From the NCBI GenBank assembly GCA_964502525.1, contig CAZCXH010000002.1, positions 1 to 64,000 of the forward strand: a DNA stretch of 64,000 nucleotides, given 5' to 3'. Position 1 is the stretch's first letter, and every line of letters starts with the position of its first letter. Shown here piece by piece: positions 7,449 through 15,625 of this stretch. The notes under the pieces are model-generated. The model was not told the DNA's origin. It saw only the letters and a program-made list of their open reading frames with translations, and ran no database searches. A program made the translations under genes and the position numbers. The DNA is from DATLYB01 sp964502525. Lineage in GTDB: Bacteria; Bacteroidota; Bacteroidia; Chitinophagales; CAIOSU01.

Positions 7449-8042
7449 TTAATCCTCCAGCATCAAATTTCTTATCAGGTATTCTTTGCTCCAATCACCA
7501 TGATAGCGCAGGAGTTCATCTTTCCCTCCAAACCATTGCAACACTTCATCCCGCTTTATGCGGGTTTTCTTTTCGGATATGAATGCCCGAAACGAAGAAT
7601 AAGGATAGTCAAAATAATTTTCCGTCAATCCATGCTTAACGGGATTCAGATGTATGTAACAAATTAAATGAGTGAAGTATGTTTCATCGTCAACCTTCAC
7701 GCGCTTGAAAGGGCGTTCGAACAAAGAACCGGTTCGGTTGTACATTTTATTGCAAGACTTTGTATAACTGTTGAAGAAATTTGAGAAGGCATCTGAAAGT
7801 GAAGACCTGTCAGGTTTCAAAAAACCTGACAGGTCTGAAAAATCTTTAATCCTGACCAACAAATGAAAATGATTCTTAAGAAGACAGTAAGCGTAAGTGC
7901 CGGCAACCTGCTCAATATATTTTACATATTGCTTAAGGAAGAAGGAATAGTTCTTTTCTTCCCTAAAAATATTTTCCCGATTATTGCCACGGTTATAGAT
8001 GTGATAATAACAGGAAGGTTCTAAAGGAATTTGATTATTCAT
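7449..8042 (-). CDS. REP-associated tyrosine transposase (RAYT, Y1/HUH family)
   Basis: The 197-residue single-strand transposase of the IS200-like/RAYT family probably nicks and moves the nearby palindromes. It shows the N-terminal YYHIYNRGNNRENIF motif, the HUH metal-binding pair in NHFHLLVRI (H58, H60), and a tyrosine-bearing helix, FFNSYTKSCNKMYNRTGSLF (Y93 or Y101 catalytic). The conserved HLICYIHLNPVKHG segment follows. Residues 69-80 (DLSGFLKPDRS) are encoded by a copy of its own REP element sitting in frame in a variable loop between the HUH motif and the tyrosine helix. REP copies lie immediately on both sides of the gene. The frame is intact, so the protein may still be active. Confidence 0.9.
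   Translation of the reverse strand: MNNQIPLEPSCYYHIYNRGNNRENIFREEKNYSFFLKQYVKYIEQVAGTYAYCLLKNHFHLLVRIKDFSDLSGFLKPDRSSLSDAFSNFFNSYTKSCNKMYNRTGSLFERPFKRVKVDDETYFTHLICYIHLNPVKHGLTENYFDYPYSSFRAFISEKKTRIKRDEVLQWFGGKDELLRYHGDWSKEYLIRNLMLED
7803..7836. repeat. REP palindrome in frame inside the RAYT gene, arms swapped
   Basis: A 34-bp palindrome (AGACCTGTCAGGTTT ... AAACCTGACAGGTCT). Its order of arms is reversed relative to the other copies: ACCTGTCAGGT comes first instead of ACCTGACAGGT. It is translated within the transposase without disturbing the frame. Confidence 0.88.
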
Positions 8043-8047
8043 TAACT

Positions 8048-8103
8048 AAACCTGGCAGGTCTAAGATAAAAAACCTGACAGGTTTTTAAAACCTGTCAGG
8101 TTT
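8048..8103. repeat. one half and one full REP palindrome between RAYT and hydrolase genes
   Basis: A half element (AAACCTGGCAGGTCT, 8048-8062) is followed by a full palindrome (8071-8103). Together they fill almost the whole 64 bp between the divergent RAYT start (8042) and the hydrolase start (8107), so any promoter or ribosome-binding site for the hydrolase must lie in repeat DNA. Confidence 0.88.
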
Positions 8104-8106
8104 ACC

Positions 8107-8970
8107 ATGAGCAGAATTGAATGGATTGACAAAGTAGAATACCCCTTCCGGTCGAAGTATATCGAGATTGGAGGGCACAAGATGCATTATGTGGACGAAG
8201 GCACCGGTATTCCGATACTGATGGTTCACGGAACGCCCGAATGGTCATTCGGCTACCGCTATATTATAAAAGGGCTGAAGGAAAATTTCCGCTGCATCGC
8301 GCCTGACCTGCTCGGCATGGGCTTGTCAGATAAACCCGAAGATGCCGATTATTCGTGTCGCGCCCATGCCGCCCGCCTCGAAGAGTTTATCCGGAAATTG
8401 AATATCAGGAACTTCAACATCATCGCCAATGACTTTGGAGGCTCCATCGCCATGAGCTATGCGCTGAAATTTCCCGATGAGGTTTCGCACATCTGCCTGT
8501 TCAACACATGGATGTGGTCTGTAAGCAATGACAAGCATTACGCTTCCCCCGCTAAGATGATGAGGACGTTTCTTGGAAAAATGCTATACAAGCAATTCAA
8601 CTTCCCGGTGAACTTCATCATGCCGCAGGCATTTGCCGACCGGAGCAAGTTGAGCGGCAACATCCACAAGCACTACAAGCTGGCATTGCCGACATCCAGA
8701 GAGCGCAACGCCACTTACGCCTTTGCCCGCGAATTGCTGGATGCCGGTGATTGGTGGAATTCGCTGTGGGCGCAAATCGGCAAGGTTAGAACGAAGCCGT
8801 TTTTGTTTTTCTGGGGCACGAAAGACAAATTCATCCCGCTCTATGAATTATCCAAATGGCAAAACGAATTGCCAAGCGCGCGCGTGGTGAAGTTTGATGA
8901 TGCAGGTCATTTCGTGCAGGAAGAGGAGCCGGAGAAGATGGTGATGGAACTGAAGAAGTTTTTCGGGTAA
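8107..8970 (+). CDS. alpha/beta hydrolase of the haloalkane dehalogenase-like group
   Basis: The 287-residue alpha/beta hydrolase fold enzyme has an oxyanion-hole motif HGTPEWSFGYR (about 41-51), nucleophile D109 in ANDFGGS, acid Asp in FFWGTKDKFIP and catalytic His in DDAGHFVQEEEP near the C-terminus. An aspartate nucleophile is typical of haloalkane dehalogenases and epoxide hydrolases. However, dehalogenases normally have Trp after the nucleophile and Asn in the HGNP motif, and here Phe110 and Thr43 replace them, so dehalogenation is uncertain. The ATG lies only 3 bp after a REP palindrome. A REP also separates its stop from the convergent lyase gene. Confidence 0.85.
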   Translation: MSRIEWIDKVEYPFRSKYIEIGGHKMHYVDEGTGIPILMVHGTPEWSFGYRYIIKGLKENFRCIAPDLLGMGLSDKPEDADYSCRAHAARLEEFIRKLNIRNFNIIANDFGGSIAMSYALKFPDEVSHICLFNTWMWSVSNDKHYASPAKMMRTFLGKMLYKQFNFPVNFIMPQAFADRSKLSGNIHKHYKLALPTSRERNATYAFARELLDAGDWWNSLWAQIGKVRTKPFLFFWGTKDKFIPLYELSKWQNELPSARVVKFDDAGHFVQEEEPEKMVMELKKFFG

Positions 8971-8978
8971 GCAGAAGA

Positions 8979-9011
8979 AGACCTGACAGGTTTCAAAAAC
9001 CTGTCAGGTCT
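8979..9011. repeat. REP palindrome between convergent genes
   Basis: A 33-bp palindrome (AGACCTGACAGGTTT arms) sits between the hydrolase stop (8970) and the convergent lyase stop (9019). As a hairpin it could help end both transcripts, though it lacks a T tract. Confidence 0.9.
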
Positions 9012-9018
9012 CAACTCT

Positions 9019-10518
9019 TCAATCCATCTTATTCAACCCATCCAGCATATCGAGGATAATCTGTTTGATATCTCCCTTGTTGGGAAGCTCACCCATCATG
9101 CCATACATGGCGGCTGTGCGTTTTGGGAAACCCTTCTTCTTCCGTTTGCCGAAGCGCGAGGTGATGCTGCTGACAGTTTTCGGTGATAAAATCTTCGATG
9201 CTCCCCTCACGATGCGCACCGTTGCGCGGGAAGTGAACTTGTGAATATTTGGTTTTCTCATCTTTCGCACTGCCGCTTCGAGGTCGGCAATGAAGGTGTC
9301 AATGTGAGGCGTGTTGCCGTATGAGATGGTGAGATGGAGGCTGGCGGGATTCTGCTGCCGGTCAATGTGCCAGCCTTTCAATGAAAGCTCGTCACCAATG
9401 TTATAGATGCCGAATTTATTTGATCCGATAGCGAGGACCGAACATTCAGGATTACTGACAATGTGAACGCCTTCCATTTTACTCACCCTGTCTTTGATTT
9501 TCTGAACCGCATCCATAACAGCCTTCGCCATTTTCGTGTACCCTTCAATGCCAAGGAAATTCATCATCGCCCACGATGCTGCAATGGCTCCCCCACCTTT
9601 GCTTCCTACCACGGTGGGAGAAGCATAAATGCCTCCGGGCCATCCGGTGTAAACAAAGTACTGCATCTTGCGCAACTCCGAATTTTTGAAAAGTATCACT
9701 GAGGCGCCTTTGGTGATATATCCGTATTTATGTAAATCCATCGAGAGCGAGGTGACGCCCGGCACGCGGAAATCAAATTTTGGAACGGGGTAACCAAGTT
9801 TTTCAACAAAAGGAAGCATATAGCCGCCCACGCATGCATCAACGTGAAACAGGATGTTTTTCTCCAGCGCCAGCTTGCTCAGGTCTTCTATCGGGTCAAC
9901 CACGCCATGAGGGTATGCCGGAGCAGAACCGACAATCATAATTGTGTTTTCGTTAATAAGCTTTCTCACCTCGTCAACATCCACCCGGTAATCATCGCGC
10001 AGGGGCGCATGATGGATTTTTATTCCGAAATAGTTGGCGGCTTTGTCGAAGGCGGGATGGGCGCTGAGAGGGACGATTATTTCAGCCTCACCCCCGCCCC
10101 CTCTCCAAAGGAGAGGGGAGTCCAAGCCTTGCAACTTTTCAGGAGAGACACCTTGTTTCTTTTGCAATGCCCACTCGCGAGCAGCTTTCACTGCGCACAG
10201 GATGCTTTCCGTGCCTCCCGTGGTCATGTTGCCCACCACATCCGCATCGCCATTCACCAGGTCGGCTGACATGGAAACCACCTCCGTCTCAAACTTGCGG
10301 ATGCTGGGAAACACAGACGGATTCAAACTGTTTTCGAAGAAATAAGCGCGATAGGCTTCTTCCTGTATCCGGGCGGCTTCATCACCGGGATAAAACACCA
10401 GGCTGAATGTCTTGCCGTCCTGCCAGCGGGCATCCCTGTCGCGGGATTCGCGTAATGAGTTTTCTATCGCAGCTTTCGAACTGCTGCTCTTTGGGAAAGG
10501 TTTCTTCTGCGAAGACAT
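9019..10518 (-). CDS. PLP-dependent sphingosine-1-phosphate lyase-like enzyme
   Basis: The 499-residue group II PLP decarboxylase/lyase is most like sphingosine-1-phosphate lyases, which split phosphorylated sphingoid bases into a fatty aldehyde and phosphoethanolamine. Motifs include MTTGGTESILCAVKAARE, PLSAHPAFDKAANYFGIK, HVDAC with the PLP-contacting D227, and SMDLHKYGYITKGAS with PLP-lysine K264. This suits Bacteroidota, many of which make sphingolipids, but glutamate- or tyrosine-decarboxylase activity cannot be excluded. No N-terminal membrane anchor is seen. Residues about 132-145 (LDSPLLWRGGGGEA) are encoded by an inserted palindromic repeat lying in a loop between helix and strand. 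Confidence 0.85.
   Translation of the reverse strand: MSSQKKPFPKSSSSKAAIENSLRESRDRDARWQDGKTFSLVFYPGDEAARIQEEAYRAYFFENSLNPSVFPSIRKFETEVVSMSADLVNGDADVVGNMTTGGTESILCAVKAAREWALQKKQGVSPEKLQGLDSPLLWRGGGGEAEIIVPLSAHPAFDKAANYFGIKIHHAPLRDDYRVDVDEVRKLINENTIMIVGSAPAYPHGVVDPIEDLSKLALEKNILFHVDACVGGYMLPFVEKLGYPVPKFDFRVPGVTSLSMDLHKYGYITKGASVILFKNSELRKMQYFVYTGWPGGIYASPTVVGSKGGGAIAASWAMMNFLGIEGYTKMAKAVMDAVQKIKDRVSKMEGVHIVSNPECSVLAIGSNKFGIYNIGDELSLKGWHIDRQQNPASLHLTISYGNTPHIDTFIADLEAAVRKMRKPNIHKFTSRATVRIVRGASKILSPKTVSSITSRFGKRKKKGFPKRTAAMYGMMGELPNKGDIKQIILDMLDGLNKMD
10086..10122. repeat. GC hairpin + GGGGGTG element in frame inside the lyase gene
   Basis: On the minus strand the element is a hairpin (CCCCTCTCC, 3-nt loop, GGAGAGGGG) followed by GCGGGGGTGAGG. 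It is translated as LDSPLLWRGGGGEA within the lyase. The same hairpin and tail occur at the start of argE (48892-48927). Confidence 0.85.
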
Positions 10519-10571
10519 TCTTCTTGCCTGGTAAAAAGCAAGTTTACTACATTAAGCGGGGCTGCGCGTTT

Positions 10572-11783
10572 CTATTCAGCCGCTAATTTTCCTTTTCCGA
10601 GCACAACATCATCGCAAAGAACTGCGAAATAATACATGCCGGGAGGCAAATTTTCATGCAGCGTAAAATCCTCATAGAAGGGCATTGATTTGATAACTGC
10701 TCCCAACCCGTTATAAATCAAAATCTGTTTTTCAGAATGGAAATCCGCCTTTTCTTCAAGGATATTGAATGACAATGAACCGCTGAAAGGATTTGGATAA
10801 GCGGTTACAACAATTTTTTCATTTGCGGCTATTAACGGGATGGAAGTGCTTTCAGAATAAAACCAAACTTGTTTAATATAATTCTCCCACTCCGTTCCGT
10901 TCCACACCTGGTAGATATTCACTGTTCTGTTACCGGCAGCGTTGTAAGTATCGAGATTCTGGTCAACATTTTCCCAAACAGAATCCATCCACTCCATCAG
11001 CGTGTTCTGCGCCAGGTTGCCGCTATTGTCATAGATGGAAGTATCCCAAAATTCGCTTATCCAATTGCCGCTATCCCAAAGTTCCGAAAAGGAAGATACG
11101 AGCCGGTTGTTCGAATCATAGTTATAAAAAATCCGCGTGTCGTTTTCCCATGCGGCATTGTTCCAGTCCTGGCTCAGCCTCATGTCCTCGCTTTCGTTTG
11201 AGTTATATATAATAACATCTCTGGCGGTATTCAGCCATGCCGACCCATTCCAAGATTGGAAGACCATTTCAAGGGTATCCGCGCTTGCCGAATAAGAATA
11301 TGTTTGAAAATATGAATTTTCCCATGCTGTGCCATTCCAGGTTTCACCGAGCGTTTGAATGAGCCTGTTGTTCCCGTCATAAGTGCTGGCGTAGCGCTCG
11401 CTGTTTTCCCATGCTGCTCCGTTCCAAGTCCTGATCGTTTGGCCCAATAAGCTTTCATTGGAGTCATAGGTCCAGGTGATCTCCAATTCGTTTTCCCAGC
11501 CGGCTCCGTTCCATCTTTCATCAAACTGGCTTAAAACATTGCCGCTGGAATTGTAAGAGTAAGCAGATTTTTTATAGTTCACCCATGTGCTGGCTGTCCA
11601 CTCCCACCGAAATTCTTCAACCGGGTTGCCACTATTATCGAACGTACTTACCGTTTTGATATTGGGTACCCAGGCGCCAACGTTTGTTTCCCATAAGTAC
11701 ATAATCAGGCTGTCCTCATGTTCAGTTTGGGCGTGGCAGATATGGAACAGGAAAATAACAGCGATTGCAGCATTGATTTTCAT
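10572..11783 (-). CDS. T9SS-secreted protein of tandem 29-residue repeats
   Basis: The 403-residue secreted protein has a signal peptide (MKINAAIAVIFLFHICHAQ), which sets the start at 11783 rather than at an upstream ATG. The body is about nine tandem repeats of 29 residues, each with WNGxxWEN and a following tyrosine-rich YxYDxNxxL stretch (about residues 45-315). These recall RHS/YD-type beta repeats. The end is a type IX sorting domain (AYPNPFSGSLSFNI ... LPPGMYYFAV), so it is probably exported and attached at the cell surface. The ligand or role is unknown. It is followed by the lyase gene on the same strand, 53 bp away, with no sign of functional linkage. Confidence 0.85.
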   Translation of the reverse strand: MKINAAIAVIFLFHICHAQTEHEDSLIMYLWETNVGAWVPNIKTVSTFDNSGNPVEEFRWEWTASTWVNYKKSAYSYNSSGNVLSQFDERWNGAGWENELEITWTYDSNESLLGQTIRTWNGAAWENSERYASTYDGNNRLIQTLGETWNGTAWENSYFQTYSYSASADTLEMVFQSWNGSAWLNTARDVIIYNSNESEDMRLSQDWNNAAWENDTRIFYNYDSNNRLVSSFSELWDSGNWISEFWDTSIYDNSGNLAQNTLMEWMDSVWENVDQNLDTYNAAGNRTVNIYQVWNGTEWENYIKQVWFYSESTSIPLIAANEKIVVTAYPNPFSGSLSFNILEEKADFHSEKQILIYNGLGAVIKSMPFYEDFTLHENLPPGMYYFAVLCDDVVLGKGKLAAE

Positions 11784-11894
11784 GATTATCAATTTAGTTG
11801 AATTAAAGATAACCGAACAGGCAGCAGGGATGCGTTTTCCGCCAAACATTTTTTACACAAGGGAAAAGTGTATTGCAAGTTTTGACCTGAACAA

Positions 11895-13037
11895 TCAACT
11901 TGCTCCCGTGATCTTGATCACCTCCTCCACAATCACGTGCATATCTTCGGGATGGTTATCATCACGGTTGGGTAGGCGCTTGCCACCAAGGCGCACGATC
12001 ACCATGTTCCGTTCGGGAATAGTGATGATGTATTGCCCGAGGATGCCGCGCTGCGCAAACACCGTTGTTCCGTAGCCGGAAATGTTCCAGAACGCATAGC
12101 CGTAATAAGGAACGAGCGCACCGGTGGTTGCCATTTGCACAAAGGAAGAATCTAATATTTGGTTTCCGTTCCAGTTGCCCTTGTGGAGCATCAACCTTCC
12201 GAAACGGGCGAAGTCGCGCGCATTGGTGTTGAAGCAGCAGTAAGCCAGCTCGGTGCCTTTCTCATCGGTGTGCCACATCGCATCACGTTTAGCCTGCATG
12301 GGTTTCCAGAGCCATTCCGAAGCCAGTTCGCTCAGCGATTTTCCGGTGGCTTTCATCAGCGTCATAGCAAGCAACTGCGTGGAGCCGCTTTGATACTTAT
12401 ATGCAACGCCCGGCTTATTTTCAATCGGCAATGACAAAATGAGATTCCAGATATCATCGCCATAATACGCCTGCGCTGTGATGCCGAACGGATTTTTGTA
12501 ATGCTCCTCCCACTTCATGCCTGACGACATGGTGGAGAGGTGCCACAGTTGAAGATCATTAGCGTAGGGACCTTTGATTTCGGGAATGATCGTGCTGGCT
12601 TTCTGCTGCCAGCTTTCAAACACTCCTTTTTGAACAGCGATCTGCGCCAGCATCGTGACAATGGATTTCGCCATCGAAAACGAATTGGAGAGCGAACTGT
12701 CGGAATATCCGTCCCAATAATATTCTGAGAGGATGCTGTCGTTTTTGATGATGAGGAAAGCCACGCTTTCGGTCTCGTCAAGAATATCTTCCAGCCGTTC
12801 GGATAGCGGAATCTTATTATAGCTGCTGCTTAAAGCCCATTCACTTGCCGCGCCAGAGGCTTGTATCCTATGCGTATTGAAGAACTGAGCATCATCAATC
12901 GTTGCGGAGTTGGCGCCATGCAGGTAACTTGCGCGCAGGCCTTTGATGAGGTAGCCGTTGCCGGTGAGTTTGGCGGTGAGAGCCAGGACGGACAGAATCG
13001 CTGCAATGATAACAATAGACTTGATCGCGGTCTTCAT
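11895..13037 (-). CDS. serine hydrolase of the class C beta-lactamase/esterase family
   Basis: The 380-residue protein has an N-terminal hydrophobic segment (about 5-25) that probably anchors it in the membrane or acts as a signal. The nucleophile motif is SMAK (S121, K124). It is followed by YKYQSGST in place of the usual YxN motif, and by a late GILGQYIITIPERNMVIV segment in place of HxG/KTG. This pattern fits the 6-aminohexanoate-dimer hydrolase/esterase branch rather than true beta-lactamases. The substrate cannot be told. It is on the same strand as the M19 dipeptidase gene, 48 bp upstream of it. Confidence 0.85.
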   Translation of the reverse strand: MKTAIKSIVIIAAILSVLALTAKLTGNGYLIKGLRASYLHGANSATIDDAQFFNTHRIQASGAASEWALSSSYNKIPLSERLEDILDETESVAFLIIKNDSILSEYYWDGYSDSSLSNSFSMAKSIVTMLAQIAVQKGVFESWQQKASTIIPEIKGPYANDLQLWHLSTMSSGMKWEEHYKNPFGITAQAYYGDDIWNLILSLPIENKPGVAYKYQSGSTQLLAMTLMKATGKSLSELASEWLWKPMQAKRDAMWHTDEKGTELAYCCFNTNARDFARFGRLMLHKGNWNGNQILDSSFVQMATTGALVPYYGYAFWNISGYGTTVFAQRGILGQYIITIPERNMVIVRLGGKRLPNRDDNHPEDMHVIVEEVIKITGAS

Positions 13038-13085
13038 TTTAAACGAAAAATAAAGTTCGGAAAATAAGCGAAAGGCGCCAGACGG

Positions 13086-14534
13086 TTATTTGAAATTCCT
13101 CTTGAAAAACTCCACCGAATTTGTGCTGAGGATTTTGGTGACCAGCTCGTGCGGCTTGTAATCATACCACAAGTCTTTGTTCGTCTGAGTTTTGTCGAGA
13201 TATTCCGCAAGGTTGCGCTCCATGTCGCGGAAGCTTTCCGCATTCTTGTATATATCAACATGCGAGATCATGCCGTCAAAGTCCGTGCCGATGCCGATGA
13301 TGTCCCACGCTGTCGGCTCCTTCACGGCTCTCACGATTTGAAAGATGTTTTCCCATATCAACTCTGAAAACGCATCAGTTTTTTTCTGCACATCTTCCAT
13401 CGCGGAGATTTCCTGCAGTTTCTTTATTCCGCCAAGATTGCCCTTGTCCATCATGATGCCGATGATGCCTCCGGATTCATGGATAATGCGGACTTCCTCA
13501 TCGCTCACGTTGATGCTCCTTCTGTGAAGAAAACTGTGGCGGCTCTTGCGGTTATGATCCTTTACGCGCACTGACTCTTCCATCGTTTCAAAACCGTTGA
13601 CACCCGTATGGCTGCACAGCACTGGAATTTTATCCTTCGGATGAAGATGATTGTATTTGCCGACAAAATCAAAATACTCCTTGCGCGCAGCCACGCTCAT
13701 GTGCTTGCTGTCAATGATAATGCGACTGCCGTTGTGCGTTCCGAGCAACTCCAGGATCACGTGCCTGCCCAATTCCGCGATGCCCGCGTTCATTCCTTGG
13801 GTTTGGTTGATGAGCGCGTTGAATGGCTGCGGAATGCTGGGCGCATGACCGCACAACTGGTTCCAGAAGTGGTGCGCTATGTTGATGCTGAACGGCACGT
13901 GCGCCCATGATTTCATCTGGCGGATATTGTTCGTGAGCTCTTCTTTCAACTGCTCGCGCGACATGCGCTCCGAAAGCGGATTGCCGCAGCCCAGCGCGTG
14001 GCCGCCTTCTATGGAGAGAATGATGTTGACGGTGTCCGGTTCATTTTTCAGGTTTTGTTCCAGTTCTGCATAGTTGTTCACGATTTTATATTGGTATTTT
14101 CCGTCAGGGCTGATGCGCCCGCCATTCAGCACGTATTCATACTCATTCGTGAGGTCGTGGAAATAATGGTTCTCCTGGCGGTAAATGGCTTCAACCCGAT
14201 CCCTGTGTACGCCTGAAATGTGCTCCATCACGCCATGCGCGGTATCTTCCCCAAAAAGCATCCCGGGAACTTTGCGGAAAGTAACAAATCCCTTTTCAGG
14301 CGGATACAATGAAATCAGCGCCACGCGGATGCCGCCACGCGCCAGTTGGTAAAGGTTGCTTTGCGACTCTTTCAGAATGGAATTGGACTTTCTGCGGAAA
14401 AGCCGCGTAAGCGAATTATCAGCGCAGGGGTGTTCTATTTTGTCCCACAGGGTTTTTGCCGGCTTGGGATGCCCGCTGTTGAACGATTTGATGGTGGGAT
14501 GGCAGTGAAGATCGGTATAAAATGGCGCAATCAT
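13086..14534 (-). CDS. M19-family (membrane/renal-type) dipeptidase
   Basis: The 482-residue zinc dipeptidase of the amidohydrolase superfamily has a metal-binding start FYTDLHCHP (H10, H12), a central ILSIEGGHALG that supplies the bridging glutamate, then PVLCSHTGVNG and IGIGTDFDGM near the C-terminus. It probably cleaves dipeptides, including D-residue dipeptides. It lacks an obvious signal peptide. The protein is longer than typical bacterial M19 enzymes (about 330-400 residues) because of extra segments around residues 20-130. It is followed on the same strand by the serine hydrolase gene, so the two may form a small peptide-processing operon. Confidence 0.88.
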   Translation of the reverse strand: MIAPFYTDLHCHPTIKSFNSGHPKPAKTLWDKIEHPCADNSLTRLFRRKSNSILKESQSNLYQLARGGIRVALISLYPPEKGFVTFRKVPGMLFGEDTAHGVMEHISGVHRDRVEAIYRQENHYFHDLTNEYEYVLNGGRISPDGKYQYKIVNNYAELEQNLKNEPDTVNIILSIEGGHALGCGNPLSERMSREQLKEELTNNIRQMKSWAHVPFSINIAHHFWNQLCGHAPSIPQPFNALINQTQGMNAGIAELGRHVILELLGTHNGSRIIIDSKHMSVAARKEYFDFVGKYNHLHPKDKIPVLCSHTGVNGFETMEESVRVKDHNRKSRHSFLHRRSINVSDEEVRIIHESGGIIGIMMDKGNLGGIKKLQEISAMEDVQKKTDAFSELIWENIFQIVRAVKEPTAWDIIGIGTDFDGMISHVDIYKNAESFRDMERNLAEYLDKTQTNKDLWYDYKPHELVTKILSTNSVEFFKRNFK

Positions 14535-14761
14535 TAATAAAACGAGGGTTTACAATTACAACGTCAAACTAAACAACTCCGTGGTCAAAGATTTGGTTTC
14601 TTTAGCGGGAATCAAAATCGCATTCAAATCCGCATCCAGAAAGGATTTTCTTATTCCTGAGTCACTTTAGATATAGACCGGCATAAACTTTCAAAGGTTG
14701 TAAGCTAAATTGATTTTTATCAATTTTAACGCTTTCCGGTTAAAATCCGGATATTTATACC

Positions 14762-15613
14762 GTGAAAAACAGAACGGTTGTCATCACCGGGGGCAATGAC
14801 GGCATCGGCTTCCAAACCGCCCTCGAACTCGCCCGCATGGGCGCTCAAATCCTTATGGTATGCAGGAATGGGCAGAAGGCGAAAATAGCGGTTGACAAAA
14901 TCATAGCTTCTTCGGAAAACAAGCGCATCCAATATGTGCTGGCTGATTTATCCAGCCGGAAATCCATCAGGAACGCAGCGGACGAAATAAGATCAAAAGT
15001 TGAGAAGATTGACGTATTGCTAAACAATGCTGGCGGCACGTTTGCAGATTTTAAGCTGACAGAAGACGGTTTGGAGAAGACCATCGCCACCAATCACTTT
15101 GCTTATTTCCTGCTGACCGGGCTGCTGCTCGACCTTGTGAAAAAATCGGACTACGCCCGCATCGTAAATGTTTCATCCGACTCGCACTATGGTGGAAAGA
15201 TTGACTTTGATTCTTTCACGAAAAGGAAAAGTTATTTCGTGATGAAAGCATACGGGCAAAGCAAACTTGCCAATGTGTTGTTCACTTTTGAGCTTGCCGA
15301 ACGCCTGAAGGGAACCAGCGTCACGGTGAATTGTCTTCATCCCGGAGTGGTGAAAACAAGAATTGGTGATAAGTCAGGCGCATTAGGCGCCCTTCTATGG
15401 CCTCTCTTTGTCGCGCTCTTCGGAATCAGCGTGGAGCAGGGAGCAAAAACAAGCGTTTTTCTTGCATCATCAGACGAAGTGAAAGGCGTTACCGGAAAAT
15501 ATTTCGACAAATGCAAACCCAAAGAGCCTAACGTGCTTGCCTATGATGTTGCATTGAGAAAAAAGCTGTGGGAAGTTTCGGAGAAGTATTCGGGGTTTAG
15601 TTACAAGTTTTAA
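14762..15613 (+). CDS. short-chain dehydrogenase/reductase, retinol-dehydrogenase-like
   Basis: The 283-residue SDR has a GTG start at 14762. The Rossmann motif is TGGNDGIGFQTALELA, followed by LLNNAGG, catalytic Ser in VNVSSDSHYGG, and catalytic Tyr/Lys in YGQSKLANV. The pattern with an Asn-Asn-Ala-Gly loop and a long C-terminus resembles retinol dehydrogenase/WW-domain oxidoreductase-like SDRs, which are probably NADP-dependent. The substrate is unknown. It stands alone: 227 bp of featureless DNA precede it and the convergent MFS gene begins 12 bp after its stop. Confidence 0.88.
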   Translation: MKNRTVVITGGNDGIGFQTALELARMGAQILMVCRNGQKAKIAVDKIIASSENKRIQYVLADLSSRKSIRNAADEIRSKVEKIDVLLNNAGGTFADFKLTEDGLEKTIATNHFAYFLLTGLLLDLVKKSDYARIVNVSSDSHYGGKIDFDSFTKRKSYFVMKAYGQSKLANVLFTFELAERLKGTSVTVNCLHPGVVKTRIGDKSGALGALLWPLFVALFGISVEQGAKTSVFLASSDEVKGVTGKYFDKCKPKEPNVLAYDVALRKKLWEVSEKYSGFSYKF

Positions 15614-15625
15614 AACAGCCTACCC

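Noticed and set aside
8107..8970. Firm naming as haloalkane dehalogenase
   Set aside because: The Trp after the nucleophile and the Asn in the HGNP motif, needed for halide binding, are replaced by Phe and Thr.
14535..14761. Gene or element in the 227-bp gap before the SDR gene
   Set aside because: No frame, hairpin or repeat was evident beyond AT-rich sequence likely to contain the promoter.
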